Shown: positions 32,644 through 41,949, counted from the first letter of the stretch. The stretch: 42,070 bases of DNA from Desulfosporosinus sp. FKB (GCF_002196705.1 NZ_NADJ01000006.1:1-42070), one strand, 5' to 3'. Program-made: numbers and translations. The notes: generated by a model from the letters alone, not told the origin.

Positions 32644-34896
32644 GTGGGAAGAAGACTCATTATTGCGGAAAAACCTTCTCAAGCTCGTGAATATGCTAAT
32701 GCCTTAGGTGTTAAAAGCAGAGCAGATGGTTATCTGGAAAATGAGGAGTATATAATTACCTGGTGTTATGGCCATTTATTAGAATTAGAACGACCTGAGA
32801 CCTATATGGATTTAGCTCGTGTTGGTAAACGGTGGAGCTTAAAACGTTTACCTGTACTTCCCAAGGCGGCGGAATTTCGGAGAGTTGTGAAAGCGGGGGC
32901 CGAAAAACAGTACCAGATTGTCTTGCATTTGCTCAGATCCTCAGAGATTGCAGAGGTGATTTGTGGTACAGACGCTGATCGAGAAGGACAGCTGCTTTTC
33001 CAGGAAGTTTGGGAGGCTTCCAAATGCCAAAAACCTTTAAAACGACTTTGGATCTCATCCTTAACTGTGGCCTCAATTCTGGAAGGCATGAATAACCTTC
33101 AACCGGCCCAAGCCGTGGCAGGTTTAGCAGCTGCTGGTCATGGAAGAGCTTATGCTGATTGGGATTTTGGTATGAATTTAACCGAAGGATTTACGTCTCT
33201 TTTTGGAAGTTATGATACGTTAAGAAAAAAGCCAAATGTTATATCTATTGGACGAGTCCAAACCCCGACCCTAGCTCTCATCGTTGAGAGGGAATGGGAA
33301 ATACATTCCTTTATCCCTCAGCCGTTCTTTGAAATACGGGCCGAGTTTGCAGCAAGCAAGGGGAACTATATCGGTAGATGGTACGATATAACCAATGAAA
33401 CCAAACGAATAGCAAAGCGCGAAGAGGCTGAGGAAATTATTAAAAGAATTCAGGGAAAACCCGCTTTTATTGAGAAACTTACGAAAAAGGGCCTTCAAGA
33501 ACCGCCGCCTTTGCTCTTTGATTTAACCTCTCTAACCGTTGCTGCATCTAAAAAATATGGATTTAGTGCCGAGAAGGTGTTAAAGATTGCCCAATCTCTT
33601 TATGAAAAAAAGGGGATTACCTATCCTCGTACTGATTGTCCATACCTTTCCAAAGACCTGATCCCTAAGCTGGCGCATCATTTGGAGGCGGTCAACCAAG
33701 AACCCTACCGAAAATTAGTGACTGAAGCGATTCGTTTCGGAGTACCTAAAGGGAAAAGGGTGATCAATACAATTACCGCGCACCATGCCATAATCCCAAC
33801 AACCGAAAAGACCGCCCAAGATAGACTTACACGAGATGAACAAAATCTTTATGATTTGATCGTACGACGTTTCATCGCCGTATGGTATCCTCCGGCGAAG
33901 TATAGCCAGACAGACGTGGACACAGTAATCGAACGAGAGCATTTTACTGCAAAGGGAAAGGTACTGGAGAACTCTGGTTGGAAGGCTGTTTACAATTACG
34001 ATAAGGAAGAAATCGAGGATGGAACGACAACTGTCTTGCCACCTCTGAAGCAGGGTCAAGAGGTTGAAACGAAGGCTCTTTCAATTGAGGAAAAAACAAC
34101 GAAGCCCCCTAAACGCTATTCTCAGGGAGACCTACTCAAAGCAATGGAAGGAGCAGGAAAACAAGTTGACGATGAGATACTTCGGCAGCAATTAAAAGGA
34201 AAAGGGTTGGGTACCGTTGCCACCCGGCCGGCAATTATCGAAAGCTTAATTGATCGTGGGTACATTTATCAAGAACAGAAGGTGTTGAAACCTACTGTCA
34301 AGGGAACCGAACTTATCCAACTTATTAAGAAACGCCTTGCCAAAGCTCAGCTTTTGATAAGCGCCGAAATGACAGGACAAATGGAATTCAACCTTTCTAA
34401 AGTAGAAAAAGGTAAATTAACCTTGGAAGCTTATATTTCAGAGGTTGAAATAGCTATCCGTCAGATCATTGAGGAGCTGCGTACGTTTGAACAAACTAAT
34501 GGGAAGATGCCTATAGCAGTAGGTTCTAAACCATTGGCACCGAAATCTCCACAGGGAGTTGACCATAGATCACTGGATAAGACCGATAAATCAGGACCTA
34601 AAAAGGCGGACGAAGGATTGACTTTACTCGGCAAATGTCCAAGGTGCGGTCACGAGGTGATCGAAGGTCAGAAAGGGTTCGGCTGTTCAAATTGGAAAAA
34701 TGGATGTCACTTTGTAATTTGGAAGAAACAGCTCTGTGGGAAAACCATAACTCCAAATCAAGTCAAAAGCCTGCTTAAAAAGGGCAGGACTCCACTCATC
34801 AAAGGTTTTAAATCAAATACCGGTAAAAAGTTTTCAGCCTATTTGGTTTGGGACAAACCAGAAGAAGGTAAATTGAAATTTGAGTTTGAACAATAA
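32644..34896 (+). CDS. topB: DNA topoisomerase III (type IA)
   Basis: A 750-residue type IA topoisomerase. The TOPRIM domain begins RRLIIAEKPSQAREYANALG and contains the metal motif VICGTDADREGQ. SIGRVQTPTLALIVERE follows. The catalytic tyrosine is in KKGITYPRTDC, and HHAIIPT closes the active site. A C-terminal zinc-ribbon-like repeat (GKCPRCGHEV ... CSNWKNGCHFVIWKK) and a further copy-like region bind DNA. It starts with GTG after AGGAGG. Such TopB proteins occur on chromosomes and on mobile elements; nothing here indicates transfer. Confidence 0.94.
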   Translation: MGRRLIIAEKPSQAREYANALGVKSRADGYLENEEYIITWCYGHLLELERPETYMDLARVGKRWSLKRLPVLPKAAEFRRVVKAGAEKQYQIVLHLLRSSEIAEVICGTDADREGQLLFQEVWEASKCQKPLKRLWISSLTVASILEGMNNLQPAQAVAGLAAAGHGRAYADWDFGMNLTEGFTSLFGSYDTLRKKPNVISIGRVQTPTLALIVEREWEIHSFIPQPFFEIRAEFAASKGNYIGRWYDITNETKRIAKREEAEEIIKRIQGKPAFIEKLTKKGLQEPPPLLFDLTSLTVAASKKYGFSAEKVLKIAQSLYEKKGITYPRTDCPYLSKDLIPKLAHHLEAVNQEPYRKLVTEAIRFGVPKGKRVINTITAHHAIIPTTEKTAQDRLTRDEQNLYDLIVRRFIAVWYPPAKYSQTDVDTVIEREHFTAKGKVLENSGWKAVYNYDKEEIEDGTTTVLPPLKQGQEVETKALSIEEKTTKPPKRYSQGDLLKAMEGAGKQVDDEILRQQLKGKGLGTVATRPAIIESLIDRGYIYQEQKVLKPTVKGTELIQLIKKRLAKAQLLISAEMTGQMEFNLSKVEKGKLTLEAYISEVEIAIRQIIEELRTFEQTNGKMPIAVGSKPLAPKSPQGVDHRSLDKTDKSGPKKADEGLTLLGKCPRCGHEVIEGQKGFGCSNWKNGCHFVIWKKQLCGKTITPNQVKSLLKKGRTPLIKGFKSNTGKKFSAYLVWDKPEEGKLKFEFEQ

Positions 34897-34973
34897 AGCA
34901 ACTATAATTGTCGTAAAAAATACTGTCTTTTGCTTAAGCTAGGGAAATATTAGCGGATAGGACGGAGAACAAA

Positions 34974-36164
34974 ATGCCAACATCCTTTGCCCAACTCGGA
35001 TTAGAAGAAAGGTTAGTTTTTGCCCTGAATCAACAAGGAATCAATGAGCCAACTGCTATTCAAGAACAAGCAATCCCTTTAGTTTTAGATCGCCATGATG
35101 TTGTAGGGCAATCTGAAACAGGAACAGGTAAAACCTTGGCCTATTTGCTGCCAATTTTTCAGAAAATAGATCGTTTAAAAAGAGAGAATCAAGCCTTAAT
35201 TCTCACTCCGACTCATGAATTAGCGTTGCAAATTAACAGTGAGATAGGGATACTTGCTAAAAATTCCGGCCTGCCAGTTACTTCGGCTGCTATAATTGGG
35301 AACGTGAATATCACTAGGCAAATTGAAAAGTTAAAAGAAAAACCACATATTCTTGTAGGCTCAAGTGGTCGAATTTTGGAGCTCATTAAAAAAAGAAAAA
35401 TATCGGCTCAGAGTATTAAAACAATTGTTCTTGATGAAGCAGATCGTTTATTGGATGATGATAATGTCCACGACGTTACGGCTGTTATTAAAACTGCTTT
35501 GAGGGATACCCAATTTCTTTTATTTTCGGCGACGCTTCCGGAAACAACGATCCAGCGAGCTATGAAGTTTTTGAAAAATCCTCAAGTTTTGCGAGTTACT
35601 AAGACAATAAAGATTAACCCGACAATTTCTCATGACTATATTGTTGCAGAACAAAGAGATAAATTTGAAGTTTTAAGAAAGCTCATCCGTATTATATCTC
35701 CAACAAGAGCCCTAATCTTTGTCAATAAAAGCGAGGAAATTGAAAAAACCGTTGAGAAACTTAAATATCATGGAATAGAAGCAGAAGGAATTTATGGGGG
35801 AGCAAGCAAAACAAATCGTCACAAAGCAATGGATGAATTTAGGTCGGGGAAACTACGCATCTTGGTAGCTTCCGATTTAGCATCTCGGGGTTTAGACATA
35901 CAAGGTATAAGTCATATTTTTAATCTTGATTTACCGGAAGATCATCAAGTTTACCTTCATAGGGTGGGGCGGGCCGGCAGGGCAGGGGAAGGCGGAAAAG
36001 CTATATCTCTTGTTACGAAATCGGAAATTTCCTACCTGAAAAAGTTGGAAAATGTTTATGGAATTAACATTAATCCTAAAGAGATGGCCTTTGGGAAAAT
36101 TGCTGATCCGCAGAAAAGGCAATTTTATGGGAGAGCAAAAACCCGAACCAAAAATCCAAGATAA
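34974..36164 (+). CDS. DEAD-box RNA helicase
   Basis: An ATP-dependent RNA helicase of 396 residues. The motifs in order are Q motif (GINEPTAIQEQAIP), I (SETGTGKT), Ia (LTPTHELALQ), II (LDEADRLLDD), III (SAT), IV (RALIFVNKSEE), V (ASDLASRGLDIQG) and VI (HRVGRAGRAG). It lacks the long RNA-binding C-terminal extension of DbpA/CsdA, ending about 40 residues after motif VI in a short basic tail. Roles in ribosome assembly or mRNA decay are usual, but the target cannot be told. Confidence 0.93.
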   Translation: MPTSFAQLGLEERLVFALNQQGINEPTAIQEQAIPLVLDRHDVVGQSETGTGKTLAYLLPIFQKIDRLKRENQALILTPTHELALQINSEIGILAKNSGLPVTSAAIIGNVNITRQIEKLKEKPHILVGSSGRILELIKKRKISAQSIKTIVLDEADRLLDDDNVHDVTAVIKTALRDTQFLLFSATLPETTIQRAMKFLKNPQVLRVTKTIKINPTISHDYIVAEQRDKFEVLRKLIRIISPTRALIFVNKSEEIEKTVEKLKYHGIEAEGIYGGASKTNRHKAMDEFRSGKLRILVASDLASRGLDIQGISHIFNLDLPEDHQVYLHRVGRAGRAGEGGKAISLVTKSEISYLKKLENVYGININPKEMAFGKIADPQKRQFYGRAKTRTKNPR

Positions 36165-36218
36165 ACTATAGACTATTTTTGTTTGGGTCTGAGATCTACT
36201 TCGGTTTTATAAAGGTCT

Positions 36219-36247
36219 TTGTACATATAAATGACGATTGATATAAT
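36219..36247 (+). promoter_or_regulatory. Promoter of the MoxR-VWA operon
   Basis: TTGTAC (36219-36224), a 17-nt spacer and a perfect TATAAT (36242-36247), with a leader of about 70 nt to the MoxR start. Confidence 0.65.
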
Positions 36248-36325
36248 TTTCTGTGAGCATAGAGAGTACTCAATAGTTATAAATTATATGGGACTATGGC
36301 AAGACTTTTATTTAGGAGGTAAGCA

Positions 36326-37204
36326 ATGCATACATCTCCACGTGAATTAGCCCAGGCTTTAAAACAAGAAGGATATTTGCTTGACGAAGAAACAGCAACA
36401 ACGTTATTCTTAAGCCTTTATTTAAAAAAACCTTGCCTTATTGAAGGACCAGCCGGTGTTGGAAAAACGCATCTAGCTATAGCCTTGGCAAAGGCAGAAC
36501 GCCGAAAATTGATACGGCTGCAATGCTATGAAGGATTGGATATCACAAAAGCACTTTATGATTGGAATTATGCGAAGCAGCTTTTACGTCTTCAGCTTGC
36601 TAAAGCAGACGATTGGGAAGAAATTAAGCTGGATTTGTTTTCTGAGGAATTTTTACTGGCCCGTCCACTTCTGGAATCTATTCGTTCTGAGGAACCTGTC
36701 CTGTTATTAATTGATGAACTGGATAAAAGTGATGAAGAATTCGAAAGTTTTCTTTTAGAGTTGCTTGCTGAGCAGCAAGTTACAATTCCGGAATTAGGGA
36801 CCATAACTTCAAAAGCCAATCCTATTGTAATTTTAACAAGTAACAATAGTCGGGATTTCAGCGACGCTTTAAGAAGGCGATGTATCCATATCTACCTGAC
36901 ATATCCATCTCTTGAACGAGAAATCTCCATCTTAAGCTCACAGGTTCCTGAGCTTTCTGAACAACTCGTTCTAGAGGTCTGCGAATTTGTTGCTAAAGTT
37001 CGCAAGCTCCCCTTGCAAAAGTCACCGAGTGTTTCAGAATCCATCGATTTTGCCTGTGCTTTAAAAGCACTTCAGAAAGACAAAGTTAATTATGGTGACT
37101 TAATGGGGTTACTTAATGTATTGTTGAAATACCCTAAGGACATCGTCAAGTTGGAGGAACGCCTAAAAAAGTGGGATTCTGAGCTTAAGGTTAGGATGGA
37201 CTAA
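36326..37204 (+). CDS. MoxR/CoxD-type AAA+ ATPase
   Basis: A 292-residue AAA+ protein with Walker A GPAGVGKTH, Walker B LLLIDELDK, sensor 1 ILTSNNSRD and the arginine finger region ALRRRCIHIYL. MoxR ATPases remodel or load cofactors into partner complexes and work with VWA proteins. It starts behind TAGGAGG and ends 3 nt before the VWA gene, so the two act as a pair. The CO dehydrogenase genes that go with coxD/coxE elsewhere are not in the window. Confidence 0.92.
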   Translation: MHTSPRELAQALKQEGYLLDEETATTLFLSLYLKKPCLIEGPAGVGKTHLAIALAKAERRKLIRLQCYEGLDITKALYDWNYAKQLLRLQLAKADDWEEIKLDLFSEEFLLARPLLESIRSEEPVLLLIDELDKSDEEFESFLLELLAEQQVTIPELGTITSKANPIVILTSNNSRDFSDALRRRCIHIYLTYPSLEREISILSSQVPELSEQLVLEVCEFVAKVRKLPLQKSPSVSESIDFACALKALQKDKVNYGDLMGLLNVLLKYPKDIVKLEERLKKWDSELKVRMD

Positions 37205-37207
37205 ACG

Positions 37208-38566
37208 ATGAACGGGTGGGATTTTCTTAGGGTTATTAATGGTCTGAGACAAGCTTCGATTATGATATCTTCTGAAGACGTTCGTGATGTTCAAATCTGT
37301 TTTGATCGATTTCCGATGATAGCGGAAAAACAGATAATGAAGGCTCTTTTAATTCGCAGACCTCAAGACCTAATTATGTTTGAAAGTGTTTGGAGAATCA
37401 TATTTGACGCAAATTTGTTGGGTAAGGCTGATGATGCTGAAAGTTCAACCAGGATTATTAACGTTGAGGATAAGAACAGTCCCGGTATAGGCGGACAAGG
37501 AGTCGGTCGAGGGTTCGGCGGAATTAGTCTATCGAATTCAGAGGGGTATAATGGTTCTAAAGATCTTGCTCTAAAAATTAATCCAGCGAAACTTGAAGCA
37601 TTAATGAACAAGAAAGAGGCATTTGAAGAGCTAGTTAAAACTGTTTTAGCGGATATGAACTATTATACTTGGATTAACTCCTATGATTTGGCTTACCAAC
37701 GAGGAACACTGACCGAAGAGGAATGGTACGCTCATTTAAACCTTCGCACATCGATAATTGCTGAAATCAGACATCAGGTATTAGCACTTCAAGTGCATCA
37801 AGAAAACTGCTGGCAGCCTTTAGCTCGGCAACATTTTCTCTTCAAATCACTGAGCAATCTAACAGATGTAGAAAAGAATTTAGTTAAATCGAGTATTCGA
37901 AAATGGACGCGAAAATTAGCCGTACGACTTGGACAACGCTGGAAGTCAAGTACGAGGAGAGGGCTAATCGACATTGCCCGAATTGTACGTCAAAGCGTTC
38001 AGTGTAAAGGACTAATTTTTAAGATAAGTTATCACCAGCGGATCCCTCGTGCTCCTGAGTTAATCGTTCTCTGTGACGTTTCAAATTCAATGGCACCTTT
38101 TGTGGAATTTCTTATCTTTTTAATTTCTTGTTTTAAACAGCGTTATCGAAAAATCCGAGTTTATTTTTTTATTGAAACGGTTTGGGATGTTTCGGATTTC
38201 ATTTGGGATGAAGACTTTGAGAATATCAGGCAAAAGATAACCAGTTGGGGACATAAGATTAGTCTTGGGTTCTCAGATTATGGAGCGGCTTTTAAAGAAC
38301 TCGCCGAAAATTATTTAAGCAACATGTCTGCCAGAGGGACGATTGTTATACTAGGTGATGGTAAGAATAATTATCGTTCACCACAAAAAGAGTATGTCGC
38401 GCAAATTTCTGAACGAGTTAAACAGATCTTCTGGCTGAATCCTTTAAATGTTGAGGAGTGGAATGATCCGGATAATATCATGAAAGATTATCAACCTTTC
38501 TTCAGAAAAGCTTATCGTTGCCGTTCAGCGGATGACTTGCAAAAAATTGCTAAAGATGTTTTTTAA
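37208..38566 (+). CDS. VWA-domain protein, CoxE type, partner of MoxR
   Basis: A 452-residue protein whose C-terminal half is a von Willebrand factor A domain (about 285-450) with the MIDAS motif LCDVSNSM, preceded by a helical region. A glycine-rich segment (about residues 90-120, GIGGQGVGRGFGGISLS) links the N-terminal helices to the rest. The CoxE-like family works with MoxR ATPases to insert metals or mature enzymes. The target enzyme here is unknown. It follows the ATPase gene by 3 nt and is followed after 14 nt by the cardiolipin synthase gene. Confidence 0.88.
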   Translation: MNGWDFLRVINGLRQASIMISSEDVRDVQICFDRFPMIAEKQIMKALLIRRPQDLIMFESVWRIIFDANLLGKADDAESSTRIINVEDKNSPGIGGQGVGRGFGGISLSNSEGYNGSKDLALKINPAKLEALMNKKEAFEELVKTVLADMNYYTWINSYDLAYQRGTLTEEEWYAHLNLRTSIIAEIRHQVLALQVHQENCWQPLARQHFLFKSLSNLTDVEKNLVKSSIRKWTRKLAVRLGQRWKSSTRRGLIDIARIVRQSVQCKGLIFKISYHQRIPRAPELIVLCDVSNSMAPFVEFLIFLISCFKQRYRKIRVYFFIETVWDVSDFIWDEDFENIRQKITSWGHKISLGFSDYGAAFKELAENYLSNMSARGTIVILGDGKNNYRSPQKEYVAQISERVKQIFWLNPLNVEEWNDPDNIMKDYQPFFRKAYRCRSADDLQKIAKDVF

Positions 38567-38580
38567 GGAGGGTTCTGCCT

Positions 38581-40017
38581 ATTTCCATCCTAGTAATAAC
38601 CATAGCCTTAATTACCATAGCCCAATTGATTATTCTCGGGTCCGTTGTATTTTTAGAAAACAGAGATCCGACAAAAACTATTATTTGGTTATTAATTCTT
38701 GGTGCTTTACCTATTTTAGGTGCTCTAATATATCTCATGCTCGGCAGATTGGTACGCAAACATCAACTTTCTCATCATACTCAGCTTTTGCAGGGACCCA
38801 CGGAAGAAATTTTAATGGAACGACAGGTAAAACAAGCTGGGGACGACGATGATCAGACCACAAACATTACAATTAATCGCAAACTTGCAAATATTTTAAT
38901 GAATGATGCTTCAGCCCCCATAACCTTTAATAATCGTTCACAAGTGCTTACCAATGGTATCGACACCTTCAAAGCAATCTTTGAAGCCATCGAAGGCGCC
39001 AAGAATCATATTCATCTGGAATTTTTTATATTTCACAATGATAGCATTGGACGGGATTTCCTGAATTTACTGATACGCAAAGTATCTGAAGGTGTCAAAG
39101 TCCGAGTTCTGGTCGATGGTTTAGTTAATCGTTCTTTGCGAAAACATTTTGGCGAATTACGAGCAGCAGGTGTTGAAGCAGAAGTGTTTTATCCGGTCCG
39201 CTTTCCTTTTTTATCGCGGCGTCTAAATTTGCGCAATCATCGTAAAATTGTTGTTATTGATGGCCGAATTGGTTTTCTGGGCGGGTTAAACGTCGGAGAT
39301 GAATATTTATCACTTAATCAACGAATTGGTTTTTGGCGGGACACTTTTCTAAAACTCGAGGGGGATTCCGTTAATTTTCTGCAAGCAGTATTTTTAAATG
39401 ACTGGAACGGAACCACTCGACAGAAACTATTCGATGTTGAGTACTTTCCTGAGGCCGAACCAATGAATGTTCAAATGACGCAAATCGCCGCAACCGGTCC
39501 CGATTCTGATTGGGGTTCGATGCTGGAAATTTTCTTTGTAGCTTTGACCAGTGCTGAACAAACGATTTTTATTGAAACACCTTATTTTATACCCGATGAA
39601 GGTTCAATAATGGCTTTAAAAACCGCAGCTTTAAGTGGCTTAGATGTGCGGGTTATCCTGCAAGGAGTGCCTGATCATAAAATTACCTATTGGGCCTCTC
39701 TTTCCTACGTTGAAGAGTTATTAGAAGCTGGAGTCCGGATATATCAATATAGAAAAGGAGTTCTTCACGCCAAAATCTTAATTCTGGATGGAGAAATTGG
39801 AGTTGTTGGCTCGACTAATTTTGATATTCGAAGTTTTAGTTTGAATTTTGAAATTAGTGCTTTTATATATGATGAACCTTTGGCTCATCGCTTAGAAAAG
39901 GACTTTTATCAAGATCTTCAGGATAGCAAGGAAATAGTTCTTGAGGACTATAAAAATCGTCCTTTCTCCAATCGTCTGAAAGAATCAAGTGCTCGTTTGT
40001 TTTCTCCGCTCTTATAG
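38581..40017 (+). CDS. cls: Cardiolipin synthase, phospholipase D type (ATT start)
   Basis: It joins two phosphatidylglycerols at the membrane. Two N-terminal transmembrane helices precede two PLD domains with complete HKD motifs, HRKIVVIDGRIGFLGG and HAKILILDGEIGVVGSTNFD. The first ATG/GTG/TTG in frame, a TTG at 38626, would cut off most of the first membrane helix. Reading upstream, the hydrophobic segment SILVITIALITIAQLI continues to an ATT at 38581, 9 nt after AAGGAGG (38565-38571), giving 478 residues, the usual Cls length. ATT initiation is rare but known (infC). CTG at 38575 is the alternative but lies only 3 nt from the Shine-Dalgarno. Confidence 0.85.
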   Translation: MSILVITIALITIAQLIILGSVVFLENRDPTKTIIWLLILGALPILGALIYLMLGRLVRKHQLSHHTQLLQGPTEEILMERQVKQAGDDDDQTTNITINRKLANILMNDASAPITFNNRSQVLTNGIDTFKAIFEAIEGAKNHIHLEFFIFHNDSIGRDFLNLLIRKVSEGVKVRVLVDGLVNRSLRKHFGELRAAGVEAEVFYPVRFPFLSRRLNLRNHRKIVVIDGRIGFLGGLNVGDEYLSLNQRIGFWRDTFLKLEGDSVNFLQAVFLNDWNGTTRQKLFDVEYFPEAEPMNVQMTQIAATGPDSDWGSMLEIFFVALTSAEQTIFIETPYFIPDEGSIMALKTAALSGLDVRVILQGVPDHKITYWASLSYVEELLEAGVRIYQYRKGVLHAKILILDGEIGVVGSTNFDIRSFSLNFEISAFIYDEPLAHRLEKDFYQDLQDSKEIVLEDYKNRPFSNRLKESSARLFSPLL

Positions 40018-40030
40018 AGTTGTCCATCAA

Positions 40031-40066
40031 GGCCCCAATGTTCGGCTTTGGCTGAACAAGCTTAGT
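40031..40066 (+). repeat. Dispersed palindromic element, 3'-end fragment D
   Basis: GGCCCCAATGTTCGGC-TTTG-GCTGAACAAGCTTAGT matches the 3' end of copies A and B (GCCCCGATGTTCAGC...GCTGAACGAGTTCACT). The A-to-G change in the stem gives a G-U pair, so the hairpin survives. The remainder of the element is missing or lies elsewhere. Confidence 0.55.
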
Positions 40067-40211
40067 GTTTAAAGGACTCTAAAGAATAAAGGAGAAACTA
40101 TTTTAGAGAAGGAAATTCCCGATTATTAGAGAATACTGTATAACACGGTAGGTTATGTCTAATCAAAAGGAGGAGCTGACTCACTTCTAACGAGGTGAAT
40201 TTTTGATCAAA

Positions 40212-40262
40212 GCGTAAGACTACCTCTTTTACAAGTGGGAGTGGTTCCCATACGAGTTCGCT
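40212..40262 (+). repeat. Dispersed palindromic element, 5'-end fragment E
   Basis: GCGTAAGACTACCTCTTTTACAAGTGGGAGTGGTTCC resembles the 5' hairpin end of copy A (TTAAGACCCCCACTTC TATAAGTGGGGGTGGGTCC). It lies about 150 nt after fragment D, in the opposite order to that in a complete copy, so D and E are separate remnants or the junction of two neighbouring copies. Confidence 0.45.
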
Positions 40263-40309
40263 AGCTTAACGCTCTGCAGAAAGATTAAAGCTTGGAAATA
40301 GGAAGGAGT

Positions 40310-41221
40310 ATGACGATCTTGTTAACATTAAAACAAAATTCTAAGATTGGCTTTGTTGGCACAGGGGTTATGGGCAAAAGCATGGCAGGACATTTATTAA
40401 CAGCAGGCTATGAAGTGAATATTTACACCAGAACTAAAAGTAAAGCAGAATCTCTCCTATCTGCAGGAGCCGTTTGGCAAGAAACCGTTGAAAAGCTAGC
40501 TCAAAATAGTGATATAATCATTACTATGGTGGGCTATCCTAAAGATGTTGAAGAAATCTATTTAGGAGAACATGGAATTGTTAATCATGCTCAAAGCGGA
40601 AGTTATCTAATAGATATGACAACTTCGTCGCCATCATTAGCTAAAAAACTATATAAAGAAGCGCACGCTAAGGGAATGTTTGCGTTAGATGCTCCGGTTT
40701 CCGGAGGGGATGTGGGTGCTAAGGAAGCACGTCTGGCTATTATGGTCGGTGGTGATGAAGAAGCCTTTAACGTTCTACTTCCTATTTTGAGTTATTTGGG
40801 GAAGAATATTGTCTATCAGGGAAAAGCTGGAGCGGGTCAACATACTAAAATGTGCAATCAAATTGCTATTGCGTCTAATATGATTGGCGTGTGTGAAGCA
40901 ATGGCCTATGCTTCTAAATCCGGCTTAGATCCTGATACGGTTCTTAAAAGCATCGCTTCAGGCGCCGCCGGAAGCTGGTCATTAAGCAACTTAGCGCCTC
41001 GTATGCTAGCAAATGATTTTGCTCCCGGATTTTATGTCAAGCATTTTATTAAGGACATGACAATTGCCTTGAATGCAGCTGATGAAATGGGGTTATTGAC
41101 TCCGGGCCTGAAGCTTGCAAAATCCTTATATGACAAATTGGCTGCAGCTGGTGAAGAAAACAGCGGCACACAAAGTCTCTATAAGTTATATACTTCTTTG
41201 TCATCAGTCGTTAACCAATAA
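40310..41221 (+). CDS. NAD(P)-dependent beta-hydroxyacid dehydrogenase (3-hydroxyisobutyrate dehydrogenase family)
   Basis: An oxidoreductase of about 300 residues with the N-terminal Rossmann motif IGFVGTGVMGKSMAGHLL, the substrate-binding DAPVSGGDVGAKEARLAIMVGG and the catalytic lysine in GAGQHTKMCNQIA. Substrates of the family include 3-hydroxyisobutyrate, tartronate semialdehyde, succinic semialdehyde/glyoxylate and others, and cannot be told apart here. The ATG at 40310 is 1 nt from AAGGAG, which is too close. A TTG at 40319 (10 nt) gives MLTLKQNSKIGFVG and may be the real start. It stands alone, ahead of a terminator. Confidence 0.85.
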   Translation: MTILLTLKQNSKIGFVGTGVMGKSMAGHLLTAGYEVNIYTRTKSKAESLLSAGAVWQETVEKLAQNSDIIITMVGYPKDVEEIYLGEHGIVNHAQSGSYLIDMTTSSPSLAKKLYKEAHAKGMFALDAPVSGGDVGAKEARLAIMVGGDEEAFNVLLPILSYLGKNIVYQGKAGAGQHTKMCNQIAIASNMIGVCEAMAYASKSGLDPDTVLKSIASGAAGSWSLSNLAPRMLANDFAPGFYVKHFIKDMTIALNAADEMGLLTPGLKLAKSLYDKLAAAGEENSGTQSLYKLYTSLSSVVNQ

Positions 41222-41273
41222 TTATTATATGTTGCTAAAGCGGACAAATTAGTTATTAAGAACTATTGATAAG

Positions 41274-41317
41274 GACCATGGAGGAATTCTAATCTTACGT
41301 TCCTTCGTGGTCTTTTA
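41274..41317 (+). terminator. Terminator of the hydroxyacid dehydrogenase gene
   Basis: GACCATGGAGGAA (41274-41286) pairs imperfectly with TTCCTTCGTGGTC (41300-41312), followed by TTTTA. Confidence 0.7.
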
Positions 41318-41569
41318 TCTTTCACAACATTGGTTTGTTAATTCCATAATTCATTATTCATATGGCCATTTTAGATGTGTTAATTTGCGCGCAGATGCAT
41401 GTGAATATTAATCCCCAAATGCAACCCTATTATTATAATACATCCAGGATTCGACCCAGCTCGACAAATAAATTTGGACATTAATTTATTTTGGAAATTT
41501 GCTATTTGAATTCCCAATAGAATTATCTATTTAATTAATTCACTATATAATATATTAATTATAGTAATA

Positions 41570-41598
41570 TTGACTTCTAGTAACCTCAGTGCTAATCT
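41570..41598 (+). promoter_or_regulatory. Upstream promoter candidate for the qmoA/hdrA operon
   Basis: TTGACT (41570-41575), a 17-nt spacer and TAATCT (41593-41598). It would give a leader of about 350 nt. The preceding part of the 730-nt gap (41318-41569) is AT-rich, with no gene seen. Confidence 0.5.
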
Positions 41599-41632
41599 TA
41601 AATATGTAAACAAACAGGTAAAACATTAAAAA

Positions 41633-41661
41633 TTGTATATTAATTTTTGAACTTATATTAT
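41633..41661 (+). promoter_or_regulatory. Second promoter candidate for the qmoA/hdrA operon
   Basis: TTGTAT (41633-41638), a 17-nt spacer and TATTAT (41656-41661), giving a leader of about 290 nt. The leader also contains an imperfect CCCTG/CAGGG hairpin (about 41731-41760) and a perfect 8-bp inverted repeat TTTATATT/AATATAAA (41797-41804/41813-41820). Confidence 0.45.
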
Positions 41662-41846
41662 TCTGCTTAGAAGAGGGGCCTTACTGGTCTACTTATTTTT
41701 TTTAGTTCTATATGTGAAAGTATTCATATTCCCTGTGGTTGATATTAACCATCCAGGGGATTAGATTTAACGCGTAAATAATCTTAATAATCTAAATTTA
41801 TATTATATTTACAATATAAACCGAATTCGCTATAGAAGAAAGCAAA

Positions 41847-41949
41847 TACCTCCATAATCATCTTGGAGGAGTGCTATATGGTTGGTCCGGGAAACCAGAC
41901 TGACTGGCTCGACGTTCGTCGAGATTTTACTGGCATATTAAGGGAGGTA
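41847..41949 (+). promoter_or_regulatory. Foldable leader with alternative pairing of ribosome binding sites
   Basis: TACCTCC (41847-41853) can pair with GGAGG at 41865-41869, the ribosome site of a short ORF, through a 6-bp stem. Alternatively it can pair through seven bases with GGAGGTA at 41943-41949, the ribosome site of the flavoprotein gene. Between them lie the hairpins CCAG-ACTGA-CTGG and CTCGAC-GTTC-GTCGAG. The mutually exclusive folds have the shape of a translational switch. It matches no riboswitch class I recognise. Confidence 0.4.
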
